In this document: positions 48,431-60,455 of the stretch, piece by piece | How the letters are laid out: the number at the start of each line of letters is the position of its first letter | How positions within the stretch are numbered: the first letter of the stretch is position 1 | NCBI RefSeq assembly: GCF_006094695.1 | Contig: NZ_CP035103.1 | Location: 1,240,001-1,304,000, forward strand | From: Kocuria rosea | Lineage (GTDB): Bacteria; Actinomycetota; Actinomycetes; Actinomycetales; Micrococcaceae | Direction of reading: 5' to 3' | Length of the DNA stretch: 64,000 nt | The notes under the pieces: model-generated | The model's database searches: none | What the model was told of the DNA's origin: nothing | The model's input: only the letters and a program-made list of their open reading frames with translations | Position numbers and translations under genes: made by a program

Positions 48431-48823
48431 TCAGGTGCGCCGGCGCAGGGCGTCGCGGATCTCGGTGAGCAGCTGCACCTGGGCGTCGGCCTCCTCCTCG
48501 GTGGGATCGATGCCGAGCCGGCGGTTGCGGGCCTCGATCATCTTGTTCATCGGCAGCACGATGGCGAAGTACACGGCGGCGGCCACGAGCAGGAAGTTGA
48601 CGAGCGCGGTGAGCAGCACGCCGAACCTGATGTCGTTGCCGTTGACGGTGAGCACCGCGAACGAGTCGAAGTTGGGCGAGCCGACCAGCGCGGAGATGAG
48701 CGGCATGAGCACCGCCTCGACCATGGCGTTGACGACCTGGGCGAACGCCGCGCCGATGATCACGGCGACGGCCAGGTCGAGCACGTTGCCCTTCATGATG
48801 AATTCCCGGAATCCCTTGAGCAT
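48431..48823 (-). CDS. mscL: Large-conductance mechanosensitive channel
   Basis: 130 residues forming the pentameric osmotic safety valve of the inner membrane. It begins MLKGFREFIMKGNVLDLAVAVIIGAAFAQVVNAMV (S1 helix plus TM1); TM2 is near FGVLLTALVNFLLVAAAVYFAIVLP, followed by a cytoplasmic helix with EEEADAQVQLLTEIRDALRRR. ATG 48823 is preferred because it gives the canonical MLKGF start and lies 6 nt after a TAGTCT box. An in-frame GTG at 48829 would overlap that box region. Confidence 0.95.
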   Translation of the reverse strand: MLKGFREFIMKGNVLDLAVAVIIGAAFAQVVNAMVEAVLMPLISALVGSPNFDSFAVLTVNGNDIRFGVLLTALVNFLLVAAAVYFAIVLPMNKMIEARNRRLGIDPTEEEADAQVQLLTEIRDALRRRT

Positions 48824-48829
48824 GGCCAC

Positions 48830-48835
48830 AGACTA
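48830..48835 (-). promoter_or_regulatory. mscL promoter -10 (leaderless start predicted)
   Basis: On the minus strand TAGTCT ends 6 nt before the mscL ATG, with no ribosome binding site between them. Confidence 0.5.
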
Positions 48836-49675
48836 GCCGGGCGCGGGTGCTCCGTAGTCCGGGGCCGGCGGCAGGCCGGAGAACTCCTCGAGCGTCGCGG
48901 CGCCCGAGCGCGCGAGCTCCTGGGCCCGCTCCGTCCCGAGGTAGCGCAGGTGCCACGGCTCGTACCAGTAGCCGGTGGTGCCGTGCTCGCCCCAGGGGTA
49001 GCGGACCACGAAGCCGTGCTCCGGCCCGTGCTCGGCCACCCACGCGGCGGTGGCCGTCCCGTCGAAGCACACGCGCAGGTCGCACCCGGAGCCCTCGCCG
49101 ACGTCCACCGCCAGCCCGGTCTGGTGCTCCGAGTGACCCGGGCGGGCGGACGCCGTGTCGGCGGCCTCCAGGCCCTTCTGCGCCACCCACCCGGCGTACG
49201 TGCGGGACTGCTCGGTGAAGGAGCGGTAGCCCGACACGATCCGGACCGGCACGCCGTCCGCCCGGGCCGCGGCCAGCAGCGTGCGCGCCGCGGCGGCCGC
49301 CTCGGGGCGCAGCAGGTGCCCCTCGAGGTCCTCGAGGGCGGCGGGTGCCCAGTCCTGCGGGTCCAGGGGCCGACGCTTGTTGACCACCACGGCGAGCGAG
49401 GCGGGGTCGTCCAGCTCCGGGCGCGGTCCCGGCCCCCGGCCGGTGGTGGGCGCCGGTGCTGGCAACGCCGTGCCGGAGGCGGACGCCGGCCCGGACGGGG
49501 ACGCCGGAGCCGGCACGGACGCAGGACCGGACCCGGGCGGGGCGGGCGCGGCCGGTGCCGCGGTGGTGCCGGAGGGTTCCGGCGGGGCCGGGGGAGCGGC
49601 CCCGGGATCAGGTGCGCACCCGGCCACGAGCACCGCGGCGGTGAGCAGGAGGGCGCCGGCGCGCAGGGCGTCCAT
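48833..49675 (-). CDS. Lipoprotein D-alanyl-D-alanine carboxypeptidase, VanY/M15B family
   Basis: 280 residues. The signal peptide has a lipobox LVAGC with Cys20 as the lipidation site. Residues 21-90 are a Pro/Ala/Ser-rich spacer. The M15B peptidase domain follows: SGYRSFTEQS, the zinc ligands His184 and Asp191 (HSEHQTGLAVDVG), and Glu239 and His242 (YEPWHLRYLG). It probably trims peptidoglycan stem peptides outside the membrane. Housekeeping DacB/LdcB-like activity is far more likely than glycopeptide resistance, as no van partners are present. Its ATG shares one base with the coaA stop. Confidence 0.9.
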   Translation of the reverse strand: MDALRAGALLLTAAVLVAGCAPDPGAAPPAPPEPSGTTAAPAAPAPPGSGPASVPAPASPSGPASASGTALPAPAPTTGRGPGPRPELDDPASLAVVVNKRRPLDPQDWAPAALEDLEGHLLRPEAAAAARTLLAAARADGVPVRIVSGYRSFTEQSRTYAGWVAQKGLEAADTASARPGHSEHQTGLAVDVGEGSGCDLRVCFDGTATAAWVAEHGPEHGFVVRYPWGEHGTTGYWYEPWHLRYLGTERAQELARSGAATLEEFSGLPPAPDYGAPAPG

Positions 49676-50631
49676 CAGTTCTTGCGCAGCAGCACGCGCC
49701 GGATCGAGTGGTCGGAGTCCTTGGAGAGGATCAGCCGGGCGCGGCCGCGCGTCGGCTGCACGTTCTCGATCAGGTTGGGCTCGTTGATCCGCCGCCAGAT
49801 GCCGGTGGCGGTGGCCACGGCCTTCTCGTCGGAGAGGTCGGCGTAGCGGTGGAAGTAGGAGCCGGGGTCGGCGAACGCGGAGGAGCGCAGGGCCTGGAAC
49901 CGCTCCACGTACCAGCGCTCGATGTCCGCGGGCCGGGCGTCCACGTAGATCGAGAAGTCGAAGAAGTCGCTCAGGGCGAGGGCGGCCCGGTCCCCGGGGC
50001 CCACCTTGGCGGGGGCGAGCACGTTGAGCCCCTCGATGATGACCACGTCCGGGCGGGTCACCACGACCTCCTCGCCGGGCAGGATGTCGTAGCTGTGGTG
50101 CGAGTACTTGGGCGCCCGCACCTCGGGGGCGCCCGACTTGATCTTGGCGACGAAGCGCAGCAGGGCGCGGCGGTCGTAGGACTCCGGGAAGCCCTTGCGG
50201 TCCATGAGCCCGCGGCGCTGCAGCTCCGCGTTGGGGTACAGGAACCCGTCCGTGGTGATGAGCTGCACGTGGGGGGTGGACGGCCACCGGGACAGCAGCT
50301 CGCGCAGGAGGCGGGCCGTGGTGGACTTGCCGGCGGCCACGGAGCCGGCGATGCCGATCACGAACGGGGTCCGGGCGTGCTCCTCGCCGAGGAACGCGTT
50401 GGTCGAGGCGTTGAGCCGGTTCGACGACTCGTCGTAGAGGGTCAGCAGCCGCGAGATGGGGAGGTACACCTCGCGGACCTCCGCGACGTCGAGCCGGTCG
50501 CCGAGGCCGCGCAGGTTCTCGATCTCCCGAGAGGTGAGGGGAACGTCGATCTCGTGGGAGAGTCTCGACCAGGTCTGCCGGTCGAGCTCCACGAAGGGCG
50601 AGGCGCGTTCGCTCAGCGTAGATGCGGTCAT
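49675..50631 (-). CDS. coaA: Pantothenate kinase, type I
   Basis: 318 residues; first committed step of CoA synthesis. The P-loop GSVAAGKST is at 96-104. [28 protein letters not shown] and the [21 protein letters not shown] segment are diagnostic. ATG 50631 ([18 protein letters not shown]) lies 7 nt after a TAGACT box. An open extension upstream to 50778 would cross the promoter and is rejected. It is divergent from mtlA and coupled to the downstream lipoprotein gene. Confidence 0.95.
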   Translation of the reverse strand: MTASTLSERASPFVELDRQTWSRLSHEIDVPLTSREIENLRGLGDRLDVAEVREVYLPISRLLTLYDESSNRLNASTNAFLGEEHARTPFVIGIAGSVAAGKSTTARLLRELLSRWPSTPHVQLITTDGFLYPNAELQRRGLMDRKGFPESYDRRALLRFVAKIKSGAPEVRAPKYSHHSYDILPGEEVVVTRPDVVIIEGLNVLAPAKVGPGDRAALALSDFFDFSIYVDARPADIERWYVERFQALRSSAFADPGSYFHRYADLSDEKAVATATGIWRRINEPNLIENVQPTRGRARLILSKDSDHSIRRVLLRKN

Positions 50632-50638
50632 CGACCAC

Positions 50639-50644
50639 AGTCTA
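50639..50644 (-). promoter_or_regulatory. coaA promoter -10 (leaderless start predicted)
   Basis: On the minus strand TAGACT ends 7 nt before the coaA ATG; the intervening GTGGTCG has no ribosome binding site. Confidence 0.55.
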
Positions 50645-50673
50645 GACCGCACCCCGGCGCCCGAGGTGTACCG

Positions 50674-50702
50674 GAGACAGGCCCCGTACCCGGGTGTAGA
50701 TT
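50674..50702 (+). promoter_or_regulatory. mtlA promoter candidate
   Basis: GAGACA (50674-50679), a 17-bp spacer and TAGATT (50697-50702). A small inverted repeat GTGAG/CTCAC (50725-50738) just downstream might be an operator. No mannitol regulator gene (mtlR) is nearby. Confidence 0.45.
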
Positions 50703-50803
50703 TGGTCTCGATCCGGTATTCGCCGTGAGAGAACTCACAGCAGTGCACGGCGCGTGCGCTCCGCCGGTGGAGGACCACCCCGCTCGAGAGTCAGGACAGG
50801 ACC

Positions 50804-52879
50804 ATGGCGACGGCAACGACCTCAGAGACCACAGCACCGGCGGGAGGGCGGTCGACGGCGGCCCGCGCGCACGTGCAGCGCTTCGGCACGTTCCTCTCGG
50901 GGATGATCATGCCCAACATCGGGGCGTTCATCGCCTGGGGGCTGATCACCGCGTTCTTCATCGAGGCGGGCTTCACCCCCTTCGGCCCGCTGGGCGGGTT
51001 CGGCGAGAACGCCGAGGGCGAGCCGTACACGGGCCTCGTCGGCCCGATGATCACCTACCTCCTGCCGCTGCTGATCGCCTACACGGGCGGGCGGATGGTC
51101 TACGACGTCCGCGGCGGCGTGGTCGGGGCGATCGCGACGATGGGCGTGATCGTGGGCACCGACATCCCCATGTTCATCGGGGCGATGCTCATGGGCCCGC
51201 TGACCGCGTGGGTGATGAAGAAGGTCGACGCCATCTGGGACGGGAAGATCAAGCCCGGCTTCGAGATGCTCGTGAACAACTTCTCCGCCGGCATCCTGGC
51301 CGCGGCCATGGCCATCTTCGGCTTCTTCCTGATCGGCCCCGCCGTGCTGGCCTTCTCCAACGCGGCCGCCTCGGCGGTGGACTTCCTGGTCACCCGGGGG
51401 CTGCTGCCGCTGACCTCGATCCTCATCGAGCCCGCGAAGGTGCTGTTCCTCAACAACGCGATCAACCACGGCATCCTCACCCCCCTGGGCACCGCCCAGG
51501 CCCTGGAGGAGGGCAAGTCGATCCTCTTCCTGCTCGAGGCCAACCCCGGCCCCGGTCTGGGCATCCTGCTGGCCTACACGGTCTTCGGCCGCGGCGCCGC
51601 GCGCGCCTCGGCCCCCGGCGCGGCCCTGATCCACTTCGTGGGCGGCATCCACGAGATCTACTTCCCGTACGTGCTGATGAAGCCGGCGCTGATCCTGGCG
51701 GCGATCGCGGGAGGCATGACGGGCATCTTCACGCTGACCCTCTTCGACGCGGGCCTGCGCGCCCCGGCCGCCCCGGGCTCGATCATCGCGATCTTCGCCC
51801 AGGCCACCACCGACAGCTACGTGGGCGTGGCCCTCGCGGTGACGGCCGCGACCGCCGTGTCCTTCTTCGTGGCCTCGATCATCCTCAAGGCCTCCAAGGA
51901 CAAGGGCGAGGGAGACCTCACCGAGGCCACCTCCCGGATGGAGGGGATGAAGGGCAAGAAGAGCTCCGTGTCCTCCGCGATCGTCGGCACCAGCGGCGGC
52001 GCGGACACCGGCGGGACCCCCGCCCGTGAGCTGGCCGACGGCGGACCGGTGCAGCGCATCGTGTTCGCGTGCGACGCCGGCATGGGCTCCTCCGCGATGG
52101 GCGCCTCCGTGCTGCGGAACAAGGTCAAGGCGGCCGGGTTCGCCGACGTCAAGGTCACCAACGCGGCGATCGCCAACCTCACCGACGACTTCGACATCGT
52201 GGTCACCCACCAGGACCTGGCCACCCGCGCCCGGCCGAAGGTGCCCAGCGCCGCGGTGGTGACCGTCGACAACTTCATGGGCAGCCCCCGCTACGACGAG
52301 ATCGTCGAGGCCGTGCAGCAGCGCAACGGCGCCGCCGTCCCGGCGGGCGGCGGCGCGGCGGCGGCCACGGCCGGCGGCGGGGGAGCGGCCTCCGGCGGCG
52401 ACACCGTGGCCGCGGACCCGGGCGAGGGCGCCGGGACGTCCGGGGACGCCACCATCCTCACCAGGGACCGGATCGTCATGGACGGCGGCGCGCGCAACGC
52501 CGCGCAGGCCATCGACGAGGCCGGCGGCCTGCTGGTGGCGGCCGGTGCCGTGACCGACGCGTACGTGGCCTCCATGCACGAGCGCGAGGAGTCGGTGTCC
52601 ACCTTCATGGGCAACGGCCTGGCCATCCCGCACGGCACCAACCAGGCCAAGGACAGCATCCGCTCCTCGGCCCTGTCGGTCGTGCGCTACCCCGAGGGCC
52701 TGGACTGGAACGGCAAGCCCGTCACCTGGGTGATCGGCATCGCCGGCAAGGACAACGAGCACCTCGCGATCCTCTCCCGGGTCGCGAAGATCTTCGGCAA
52801 CAAGGAGAAGGTGCGCCAGCTGGACGAGGCGAGGACCGCCGACGAAGTGCTCGACCTGCTGGGGAAGGTGAACGACTGA
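50804..52879 (+). CDS. mtlA: PTS mannitol transporter subunit IICBA
   Basis: 691 residues with fused C, B and A domains that import mannitol as mannitol-1-phosphate. IIC (about 20-370, 6-8 membrane segments) contains GGIHE at 280-284. The IIB phosphocysteine is Cys423 in [15 protein letters not shown] Gly/Ala-rich linker (about 507-550) leads to IIA, whose phosphohistidine is His610 in GLAIPHGT. It is somewhat longer than E. coli MtlA (637), mostly because of the linkers. It overlaps mtlD by one base. Confidence 0.95.
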   Translation: MATATTSETTAPAGGRSTAARAHVQRFGTFLSGMIMPNIGAFIAWGLITAFFIEAGFTPFGPLGGFGENAEGEPYTGLVGPMITYLLPLLIAYTGGRMVYDVRGGVVGAIATMGVIVGTDIPMFIGAMLMGPLTAWVMKKVDAIWDGKIKPGFEMLVNNFSAGILAAAMAIFGFFLIGPAVLAFSNAAASAVDFLVTRGLLPLTSILIEPAKVLFLNNAINHGILTPLGTAQALEEGKSILFLLEANPGPGLGILLAYTVFGRGAARASAPGAALIHFVGGIHEIYFPYVLMKPALILAAIAGGMTGIFTLTLFDAGLRAPAAPGSIIAIFAQATTDSYVGVALAVTAATAVSFFVASIILKASKDKGEGDLTEATSRMEGMKGKKSSVSSAIVGTSGGADTGGTPARELADGGPVQRIVFACDAGMGSSAMGASVLRNKVKAAGFADVKVTNAAIANLTDDFDIVVTHQDLATRARPKVPSAAVVTVDNFMGSPRYDEIVEAVQQRNGAAVPAGGGAAAATAGGGGAASGGDTVAADPGEGAGTSGDATILTRDRIVMDGGARNAAQAIDEAGGLLVAAGAVTDAYVASMHEREESVSTFMGNGLAIPHGTNQAKDSIRSSALSVVRYPEGLDWNGKPVTWVIGIAGKDNEHLAILSRVAKIFGNKEKVRQLDEARTADEVLDLLGKVND

Positions 52880-54024
52880 TGAAGTGCGTCCACTTCGGGG
52901 CGGGCAACATCGGCCGCGGCTTCGTCGGCCTGCTCATGCACCGCTCGGGCTACGAGGTCGTGTTCGCCGACGTGGCGGCCCCGCTGATCGACGCGCTGGC
53001 GTCGACCCCCAGCTACACCGTGCACGAGGTCGGCGCCGGCTCCCGCGACACGGTCGTCGAGGGGTACCGGGCGCTCAACTCGGCGGACGCCCCGGAGTCC
53101 GTGGTCGCCGAGATCGCCACGGCGGACGTGGTCACCACGGCCGTGGGCGCGCACATCCTCAAGTTCGTGGCGCCGCTCGTGGCGCGCGGCATCGCCGCGC
53201 GCCCGGACGGCGCATCCCCCGTGGCGGTCATGGCGTGCGAGAACGCCCTGTCCGCCACGGACCTGCTCGCCGAGGCCGTCCGCGCCGAGTACGGCGGCGA
53301 GGACCTCGACCGCCGGGCGGTGTTCGCCAACACCGCCGTCGACCGGATCGTGCCCCAGCAGGACGGCGGCGGGCTCGACGTGGTCGTGGAGCAGTTCCAC
53401 GAGTGGGTCATCGACCGCACCCCGTTCGCGGGGGGCGAGCCGGCCATCGAGGGGGCGACCTACGTCGACGACCTCGTGCCCTACATCGAGCGCAAGCTGT
53501 TCACGGTCAACACCGGCCACGCCGCGTGCGCGTACTTCGGCTACCGGGCCGGCCGGCACCGCATCGCGGAGGCGATCGCCGACCCCGGGATCCGGGAGCG
53601 GGTCGCGGCAGCGCTCGCGGAGACGCAGGCGCTGCTCGTGGCGAAGCACGGGTTCGACGAGCAGGAGCACGGACGCTACGTCGCGAAGATCCTCGACCGC
53701 TTCGCCAACGAGCACCTCCCCGACACCGTGGAGCGCGTGGGCCGCGCCCCGCTGCGCAAGCTCGGCCGGCACGAGCGGTTCGTGGGCCCGGCGGCCGAGC
53801 TGGCCGAACGGGGCCTGGGCACCGACGGGCTGCAGGCGGCCGTGGGGGCCGCCCTGCGCTTCGACCCGGCCGACGACCCGGAGGCCGTCCGGCTGGGCGA
53901 GCTCCTCGACACGCTGGAGCCGGCCGACGCCGTCCGGGAGATCACGGGGCTGGACGCCGGGCACCCGCTCTTCCCGCCGCTCGAGGCGCTGGTGGCCGAC
54001 GCCGTCCGGGAGCGCCGGGGCTGA
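52879..54024 (+). CDS. mtlD: Mannitol-1-phosphate 5-dehydrogenase
   Basis: 381 residues; oxidises mannitol-1-phosphate to fructose-6-phosphate with NAD+. The Rossmann motif GAGNIGRG is at residues 7-14, and the conserved [19 protein letters not shown] segment carries active-site Lys, Asn and His. TGATG overlap with mtlA indicates coupled translation. Its product can feed GlmS, encoded next. Confidence 0.95.
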   Translation: MKCVHFGAGNIGRGFVGLLMHRSGYEVVFADVAAPLIDALASTPSYTVHEVGAGSRDTVVEGYRALNSADAPESVVAEIATADVVTTAVGAHILKFVAPLVARGIAARPDGASPVAVMACENALSATDLLAEAVRAEYGGEDLDRRAVFANTAVDRIVPQQDGGGLDVVVEQFHEWVIDRTPFAGGEPAIEGATYVDDLVPYIERKLFTVNTGHAACAYFGYRAGRHRIAEAIADPGIRERVAAALAETQALLVAKHGFDEQEHGRYVAKILDRFANEHLPDTVERVGRAPLRKLGRHERFVGPAAELAERGLGTDGLQAAVGAALRFDPADDPEAVRLGELLDTLEPADAVREITGLDAGHPLFPPLEALVADAVRERRG

Positions 54025-54055
54025 CCGGACCCCACGGAAGGGCCCACAGGCGGGA

Positions 54056-54092
54056 CGGGCCGTGTCCCCAGAAGAGGCGAGAACACGGCCCG
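54056..54092 (+). terminator. mtlAD terminator candidate
   Basis: 10-bp stem (54056-54065 with 54083-54092) with a 17-nt loop, ahead of glmS. Confidence 0.55.
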
Positions 54093-54135
54093 GCCCGCCG
54101 GGTCCGGTGCGCCCGGCCGGGCGAGATCCATGCGG

Positions 54136-54141
54136 TACTGT
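54136..54141 (+). promoter_or_regulatory. glmS promoter -10 (leaderless start predicted)
   Basis: TACTGT ends 7 nt before the glmS ATG. No glmS ribozyme is seen, as expected outside Firmicutes. Confidence 0.45.
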
Positions 54142-54148
54142 GAAGCGC

Positions 54149-56035
<1,887 letters not shown>

Positions 56036-56052
56036 TCCGCGCCCGCCGCTGC

Positions 56053-56093
56053 GCCGGCCCGCCGCCCCGGTTCCTCCCGGGCGGCGGGCCGGC
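56053..56093 (+). terminator. glmS terminator
   Basis: Perfect 15-bp GC stem (56053-56067 with 56079-56093), 11-nt loop. Its 3' arm ends 6 nt before the acpS -10 box. Confidence 0.78.
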
Positions 56094-56099
56094 GGTCGT

Positions 56100-56105
56100 T
56101 AGGCT
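56100..56105 (+). promoter_or_regulatory. acpS promoter -10 (leaderless start predicted)
   Basis: TAGGCT ends 7 nt before the acpS ATG. A GGGGA in the gap could be a weak ribosome binding site. Confidence 0.45.
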
Positions 56106-56112
56106 GGGGACC

Positions 56113-56484
56113 ATGATCATCGGCACCGGCATCGACGTGGTGGACATCGCCCGCTTCGAGGAGCAGATCGCCCGCACCCCCGGCCTCGTGGCCCGGCTGT
56201 TCACCCCGCTCGAGCGGGATCTGCACGTGCGCTCGCTCGCCGCGCGCTTCGCCGCCAAGGAGGCGGCGGCGAAGGCGCTCAAGGCGCCGCCCGGGATGAT
56301 CTGGCAGCACTGCTGGATCGAGAAGGACCCCTCCGGTGCCCCGCTGCTGTGCACCGAGGGAACGGTGGCGGAGGAGGCGCGCCGGCAGGGCATCGACCGG
56401 TGGCACCTCACCATGACGCACGACGGCGGGATCGCCATGGCCATGGTCATCGCCGAGCGCACCGGGGACGGGGGGCAGGCGTGA
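56113..56484 (+). CDS. acpS: Holo-[acyl-carrier-protein] synthase
   Basis: 123 residues; transfers 4'-phosphopantetheine from CoA to ACP. The magnesium ligands are Asp8 ([12 protein letters not shown]) and Glu50 ([12 protein letters not shown]). It overlaps nnr in GTGA. Functionally linked to coaA nearby. Confidence 0.94.
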   Translation: MIIGTGIDVVDIARFEEQIARTPGLVARLFTPLERDLHVRSLAARFAAKEAAAKALKAPPGMIWQHCWIEKDPSGAPLLCTEGTVAEEARRQGIDRWHLTMTHDGGIAMAMVIAERTGDGGQA

Positions 56485-58049
56485 TCGCCGCCTGGACCGG
56501 GGCGCAGGTGCGCGCGGCCGAGACGCCCTTCCTCGAGCGCGGGGAGGGCCCCGCCCTGATGCGGCGCGCCGCCCACGGCCTGGCCCTCGTCGGCGCGCAG
56601 CGCCTGCGCGGGCGCCGGGGGCGGGTCGCCGGAGCGCGCGTGGTCGTGCTCGCCGGCACCGGCAACAACGGCGGGGACGGGCTGTGGGCGGGGGCGGAGC
56701 TGGCGGGCCGCGGCGCCTCCGTGCTCGCCGTGGCGCTCGGCGACCGGCTGCACCCCGAGGGCGGGGCCGCCCTCGAGGCCGCGGGGGGACGGGTGCTGCG
56801 CGCCGGGGACGGCGGGCCCGCCCTCGAGGAGGCGGCCGAGCAGGTGCTCCGCGCCGACCTCGTGCTCGACGCCGTGCTGGGCACCGGCGCCCGGGGCGGG
56901 CTGCGCGGGCCGGCGGCGGAGCTCGTCCGCGCGGTCCTGGACCGGTGGCCCCCGGAGGGGGCCCCCGCGGTCGTGGCGTGCGACGTCCCCTCGGGCGTCT
57001 CGGCGGACACGGGCGCGGTGGCCGGGCCGGTCCTGGCCGCGGACGTCACCGTGACGTTCGGCGGAGCCAAGGCCGGGCTGTTCCTGCCGCCGGGGGACCG
57101 GTGGTGCGGCGAGGTGCGGACCGTGCCCCTCGGGATCGAGCACGCCCTGCCCGCCCCCGCGCTGCGGCGCCTGGAGCCCGACGACGTCGCGGAGCTGTGG
57201 CCGCGGCCGGGGGCGGCCTCCCACAAGTACTCCCGGGGCGTGGTGGGCGTCGTGGCCGGCTCCCCGACCTACCCCGGGGCGGCGCTGATGTGCACGCGCG
57301 CCGCCGTGGACGCCGGCGCCGGCATGGTCCGCCACCTCGGCGACGCCGCCACCCGCTCCCTGGTGTGCCTGACCAGCCCCGAAGTGGTCGCCTCCGAGGA
57401 CCACCCCGACGACGTCCACGTCCAGGCGTGGGTCGTGGGCCCCGGCGCGGTGGGCGACGCGGCCCAGGAGTCCCGGATCGGCGCCGTGCTCGCGGCCCCG
57501 ATCCCCGCCGTCGTCGACGCCGGCGCCCTCGACGCGGCGGCCCGGGCGGCCGCCGACGGCGCCCTCGGCCCCGGCAAGGTCCTCACCCCGCACGCCGGGG
57601 AGCTCGAGCAGGTGCTCGCCTGGCTCGCCGCCCTCGGCGGCGGCGGGCAGGCGCCGGACCGGGCGGCGATCGAGGCCGAGCCCGCCCGGTGGGCGCGCGC
57701 GGCCGCGGAGGCGACCGGCGCCGTCGTCGTCCTCAAGGGCGCCACCACCCTGGTGGCGTCCCCCGACGGGACGCTGTTCTCCCAGGCCGACGGCAGCCCG
57801 TGGCTGGCGACCGCCGGCAGCGGGGACACCCTCGCGGGCATCATGGGCGCAGCGCTCGCCGGCAGCGCCGAGGACCCGGACGCGTTCGCCGCCGCGGGGG
57901 ACTGGGCCCGCGGGGACACCCGCCGCGCGGTGGCCGCCGCCCTCGCCGTGGCCGTGCACGGCTACGCCTCCCGGCTGGAGGGCCTCGGCCCCGTGCCCCC
58001 CACGGCGCTGTCCGCGAACGTGCGCACGGTCCTGCGCCGGGACCGCTGA
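56481..58049 (+). CDS. nnr: Bifunctional NAD(P)H-hydrate epimerase / ADP-dependent dehydratase
   Basis: 522 residues, GTG start. The N-terminal epimerase domain (YjeF_N) has [10 protein letters not shown] at 58-67 and [12 protein letters not shown]. The C-terminal ribokinase-like dehydratase (YjeF_C) has [25 protein letters not shown] and ends with [11 protein letters not shown] (Asp449). Together they repair hydrated NADH and NADPH. The start overlaps acpS by 4 bp, a very common actinobacterial pairing. Confidence 0.94.
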   Translation: MIAAWTGAQVRAAETPFLERGEGPALMRRAAHGLALVGAQRLRGRRGRVAGARVVVLAGTGNNGGDGLWAGAELAGRGASVLAVALGDRLHPEGGAALEAAGGRVLRAGDGGPALEEAAEQVLRADLVLDAVLGTGARGGLRGPAAELVRAVLDRWPPEGAPAVVACDVPSGVSADTGAVAGPVLAADVTVTFGGAKAGLFLPPGDRWCGEVRTVPLGIEHALPAPALRRLEPDDVAELWPRPGAASHKYSRGVVGVVAGSPTYPGAALMCTRAAVDAGAGMVRHLGDAATRSLVCLTSPEVVASEDHPDDVHVQAWVVGPGAVGDAAQESRIGAVLAAPIPAVVDAGALDAAARAAADGALGPGKVLTPHAGELEQVLAWLAALGGGGQAPDRAAIEAEPARWARAAAEATGAVVVLKGATTLVASPDGTLFSQADGSPWLATAGSGDTLAGIMGAALAGSAEDPDAFAAAGDWARGDTRRAVAAALAVAVHGYASRLEGLGPVPPTALSANVRTVLRRDR

Positions 58050-58052
58050 GCC

Positions 58053-58078
58053 GGCGGTCCCGGCCCCGGCGGACCGCC
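58053..58078 (+). terminator. nnr terminator candidate
   Basis: 8-bp stem (58053-58060 with 58071-58078) and a 10-nt GC loop, 3 nt after the nnr stop. Confidence 0.5.
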
Positions 58079-58107
58079 CCGGGGACACGGGCGCCTCCGG
58101 TCCGGGC

Positions 58108-58113
58108 TAAGAT
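58108..58113 (+). promoter_or_regulatory. glgX promoter -10 candidate
   Basis: TAAGAT, 71 bp before the glgX ATG. In contrast to glmM, glmS and acpS, glgX has a normal leader with ACAGGAG. Confidence 0.5.
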
Positions 58114-58184
58114 CGATCCCACTTGCCCCAACACCCAGCCCGCTGACGGTGACCCCTGCCCGGCGGTACGACAGGAGATCCCCC

Positions 58185-60371
58185 ATGGAAGTCTGGCCAG
58201 GTCAGCCCTATCCCCTCGGAGCCACCTTCGACGGGACCGGCACGAACTTCGCCCTCTTCAGCGAGGGCGCCGAGAAGGTCGAGCTGTGCTTGTTCGACGA
58301 GCTCGGCACCGAGACCCGCATCGACGTCGCGGCCCAGGACAGCTACGTCTGGCACTGCTACCTCCCGACCGTCCAGCCCGGGCAGCGCTACGGCTACCGC
58401 GTGCACGGACCGTGGAACCCCGCCGAGGGCCAGCGCTTCAACTCCGCCAAGCTGCTGCTCGACCCCTACGCCAAGGCCGTCTCCGGCCAGATCGACTGGG
58501 ACCAGGCGCTGTTCTCCTACGACTTCGGCGACGAGGACTCGTTCAACGACGAGGACTCCGCCCCCCACATGATGATGGGCGTGGTGATCAACCCGTTCTT
58601 CAACTGGGAGGGCGACCGCACCCCCCGCACGCCGTACCACAAGTCCGTGATCTACGAGGCCCACGTCAAGGGCCTCACCCAGCAGCACCCCGAGGTGCCG
58701 GAGGACCAGCGCGGCACCTACGCCGGCGTGGCCCACCCCGCGGTGATCGCGCACCTGAAAAAGCTCGGCGTCACCGCCATCGAGCTCATGCCCGTGCACC
58801 AGTTCGTGCAGGACAGCACCCTGCTCGACCAGGGGCTGCGCAACTACTGGGGCTACAACACCATCGGGTTCTTCGCCCCGCACAACGAGTACCACTCCAC
58901 CAACGACCTCGGCGGCCAGGTCCAGGAGTTCAAGGCCATGGTGCGCGCCCTGCACCAGGCCGACATCGAGGTGATCCTCGACGTGGTGTACAACCACACG
59001 GCCGAGGGCAACCACATGGGCCCCACGCTGTCCATGAAGGGCATCGACAACCAGGCCTACTACCGGACGGTGGAGGGCGACCAGAAGTTCTACATGGACT
59101 ACACGGGCACCGGCAACACCCTCAACGTCCGCCATCCCCACTCGCTGCAGCTCATCATGGACTCCCTGCGCTACTGGGTGACCGAGATGCACGTGGACGG
59201 CTTCCGCTTCGACCTCGCCTCCGCCCTGGCCCGCGAGTTCTACGACGTGGACAAGCTGGCCACCTTCTTCGAGCTCGTCCAGCAGGACCCGGTCGTGTCC
59301 CAGGTGAAGCTCATCGCCGAGCCGTGGGACGTGGGCCCCGGCGGCTACCAGGTGGGCAACTTCCCGCCCCAGTGGACGGAGTGGAACGGGAAGTACCGGG
59401 ACACCGTGCGCGACTTCTGGCGCGGGGAGCCCGCGACCCTCGGCGAGTTCGCCTCCCGGATCACCGGCTCGGCGGACCTCTACGAGCACAGCGGCCGCCG
59501 GCCGTTCGCCTCGATCAACTTCGTCACCGCCCATGACGGCTTCACGCTGCGGGACCTGGTCTCCTACAACGAGAAGCACAACGAGGCCAACGGCGAGGGC
59601 AACAACGACGGCGAGTCCCACAACCGCTCCTGGAACTGCGGCGTGGAGGGCCCCACCGACGACCCCGAGGTGCTGGCCCTGCGCTCCCGCCAGCAGCGCA
59701 ACTACCTCGCGACGCTGCTGCTGTCCCAGGGCACGCCCATGGTGCTGCACGGCGACGAGCTGGGCCGCACGCAGGACGGCAACAACAACACGTACTGCCA
59801 GGACAACGAGCTGTCGTGGATCAACTGGGACACCATGGACGGCCCGCTCACCGAGTTCGTCGCCGCCGTGACCCACCTGCGCCACGACCACCCGTCCTTC
59901 CGGCGCTCGGAGTTCTTCGACGGCCGTCCCGTCGAGATGGACGCGGACGACACCGGCCGCCCGATGCCCGACATCGCGTGGCTGACCACGGACGGCGCGC
60001 CGCTGAAGCCCGCCGACTGGGACGAGCCCCTGTCCCGGTCCTTCGGGATGTGGCTCAACGGCAACGGCATCGCCGGCGTGGACATGCGCGGGCGGCCCAT
60101 CACGGACGTGAACTTCATCGTGTACTTCAACTCCAACCCGGAGCCCGTGAAGGTCAAGCTCCCGCCGGTGCGCTACGGCCGGCAGTGGGAGGAGGTCATC
60201 GACACCGCGGGCAAGTACGCCGACGGCCAGATCCGCAAGGCCCGCACCTCGATCACCCTGGACGGCAAGTCCATGGTCGTGCTGCGCGCCTACGAGGCCC
60301 CCGAGGAGGAGCCCGACGCGTCGGTCGCCGCCTCCGTGGCCGCGTACGCGAAGACGCCGCAGGACCAGTGA
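58185..60371 (+). CDS. glgX: Glycogen debranching enzyme GlgX/TreX (isoamylase type)
   Basis: 728-residue GH13 isoamylase that cleaves alpha-1,6 branches, giving linear maltodextrins. It has an N-terminal CBM48-like domain (PYPLGATFDGTGTNFALFSEGAEKVELCLFD). The catalytic residues are Asp343 (DGFRFDLA), Glu379 (IAEPWDVG) and Asp451 (TAHDGFT). ATG 58185 follows ACAGGAGATCC; an in-frame ATG-less extension to 58149 lacks a site. With treY and treZ downstream it acts as TreX. A strong terminator separates it from treY. Confidence 0.95.
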   Translation: MEVWPGQPYPLGATFDGTGTNFALFSEGAEKVELCLFDELGTETRIDVAAQDSYVWHCYLPTVQPGQRYGYRVHGPWNPAEGQRFNSAKLLLDPYAKAVSGQIDWDQALFSYDFGDEDSFNDEDSAPHMMMGVVINPFFNWEGDRTPRTPYHKSVIYEAHVKGLTQQHPEVPEDQRGTYAGVAHPAVIAHLKKLGVTAIELMPVHQFVQDSTLLDQGLRNYWGYNTIGFFAPHNEYHSTNDLGGQVQEFKAMVRALHQADIEVILDVVYNHTAEGNHMGPTLSMKGIDNQAYYRTVEGDQKFYMDYTGTGNTLNVRHPHSLQLIMDSLRYWVTEMHVDGFRFDLASALAREFYDVDKLATFFELVQQDPVVSQVKLIAEPWDVGPGGYQVGNFPPQWTEWNGKYRDTVRDFWRGEPATLGEFASRITGSADLYEHSGRRPFASINFVTAHDGFTLRDLVSYNEKHNEANGEGNNDGESHNRSWNCGVEGPTDDPEVLALRSRQQRNYLATLLLSQGTPMVLHGDELGRTQDGNNNTYCQDNELSWINWDTMDGPLTEFVAAVTHLRHDHPSFRRSEFFDGRPVEMDADDTGRPMPDIAWLTTDGAPLKPADWDEPLSRSFGMWLNGNGIAGVDMRGRPITDVNFIVYFNSNPEPVKVKLPPVRYGRQWEEVIDTAGKYADGQIRKARTSITLDGKSMVVLRAYEAPEEEPDASVAASVAAYAKTPQDQ

Positions 60372-60381
60372 GCTGACGGCC

Positions 60382-60423
60382 CCAGCAGGCTGTCGACCCG
60401 GACACGGGTCGACAGCCTGCTGG
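60382..60423 (+). terminator. glgX terminator
   Basis: Perfect 19-bp stem (60382-60400 with 60405-60423), 4-nt loop, followed by CGTTTCC. Confidence 0.87.
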
Positions 60424-60443
60424 CGTTTCCGGGGCCGGGCCGA

Positions 60444-60449
60444 CAGACT
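60444..60449 (+). promoter_or_regulatory. treY promoter -10 (leaderless start predicted)
   Basis: CAGACT ends 6 nt before the treY GTG and no ribosome binding site lies between them. Confidence 0.42.
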
Positions 60450-60455
60450 GGTGCG

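Noticed and set aside
48833-49675. Glycopeptide-resistance VanY
   Set aside because: The M15B fold is shared with ordinary housekeeping D,D- and L,D-carboxypeptidases, and no vanHAX or vanRS genes are in the window.
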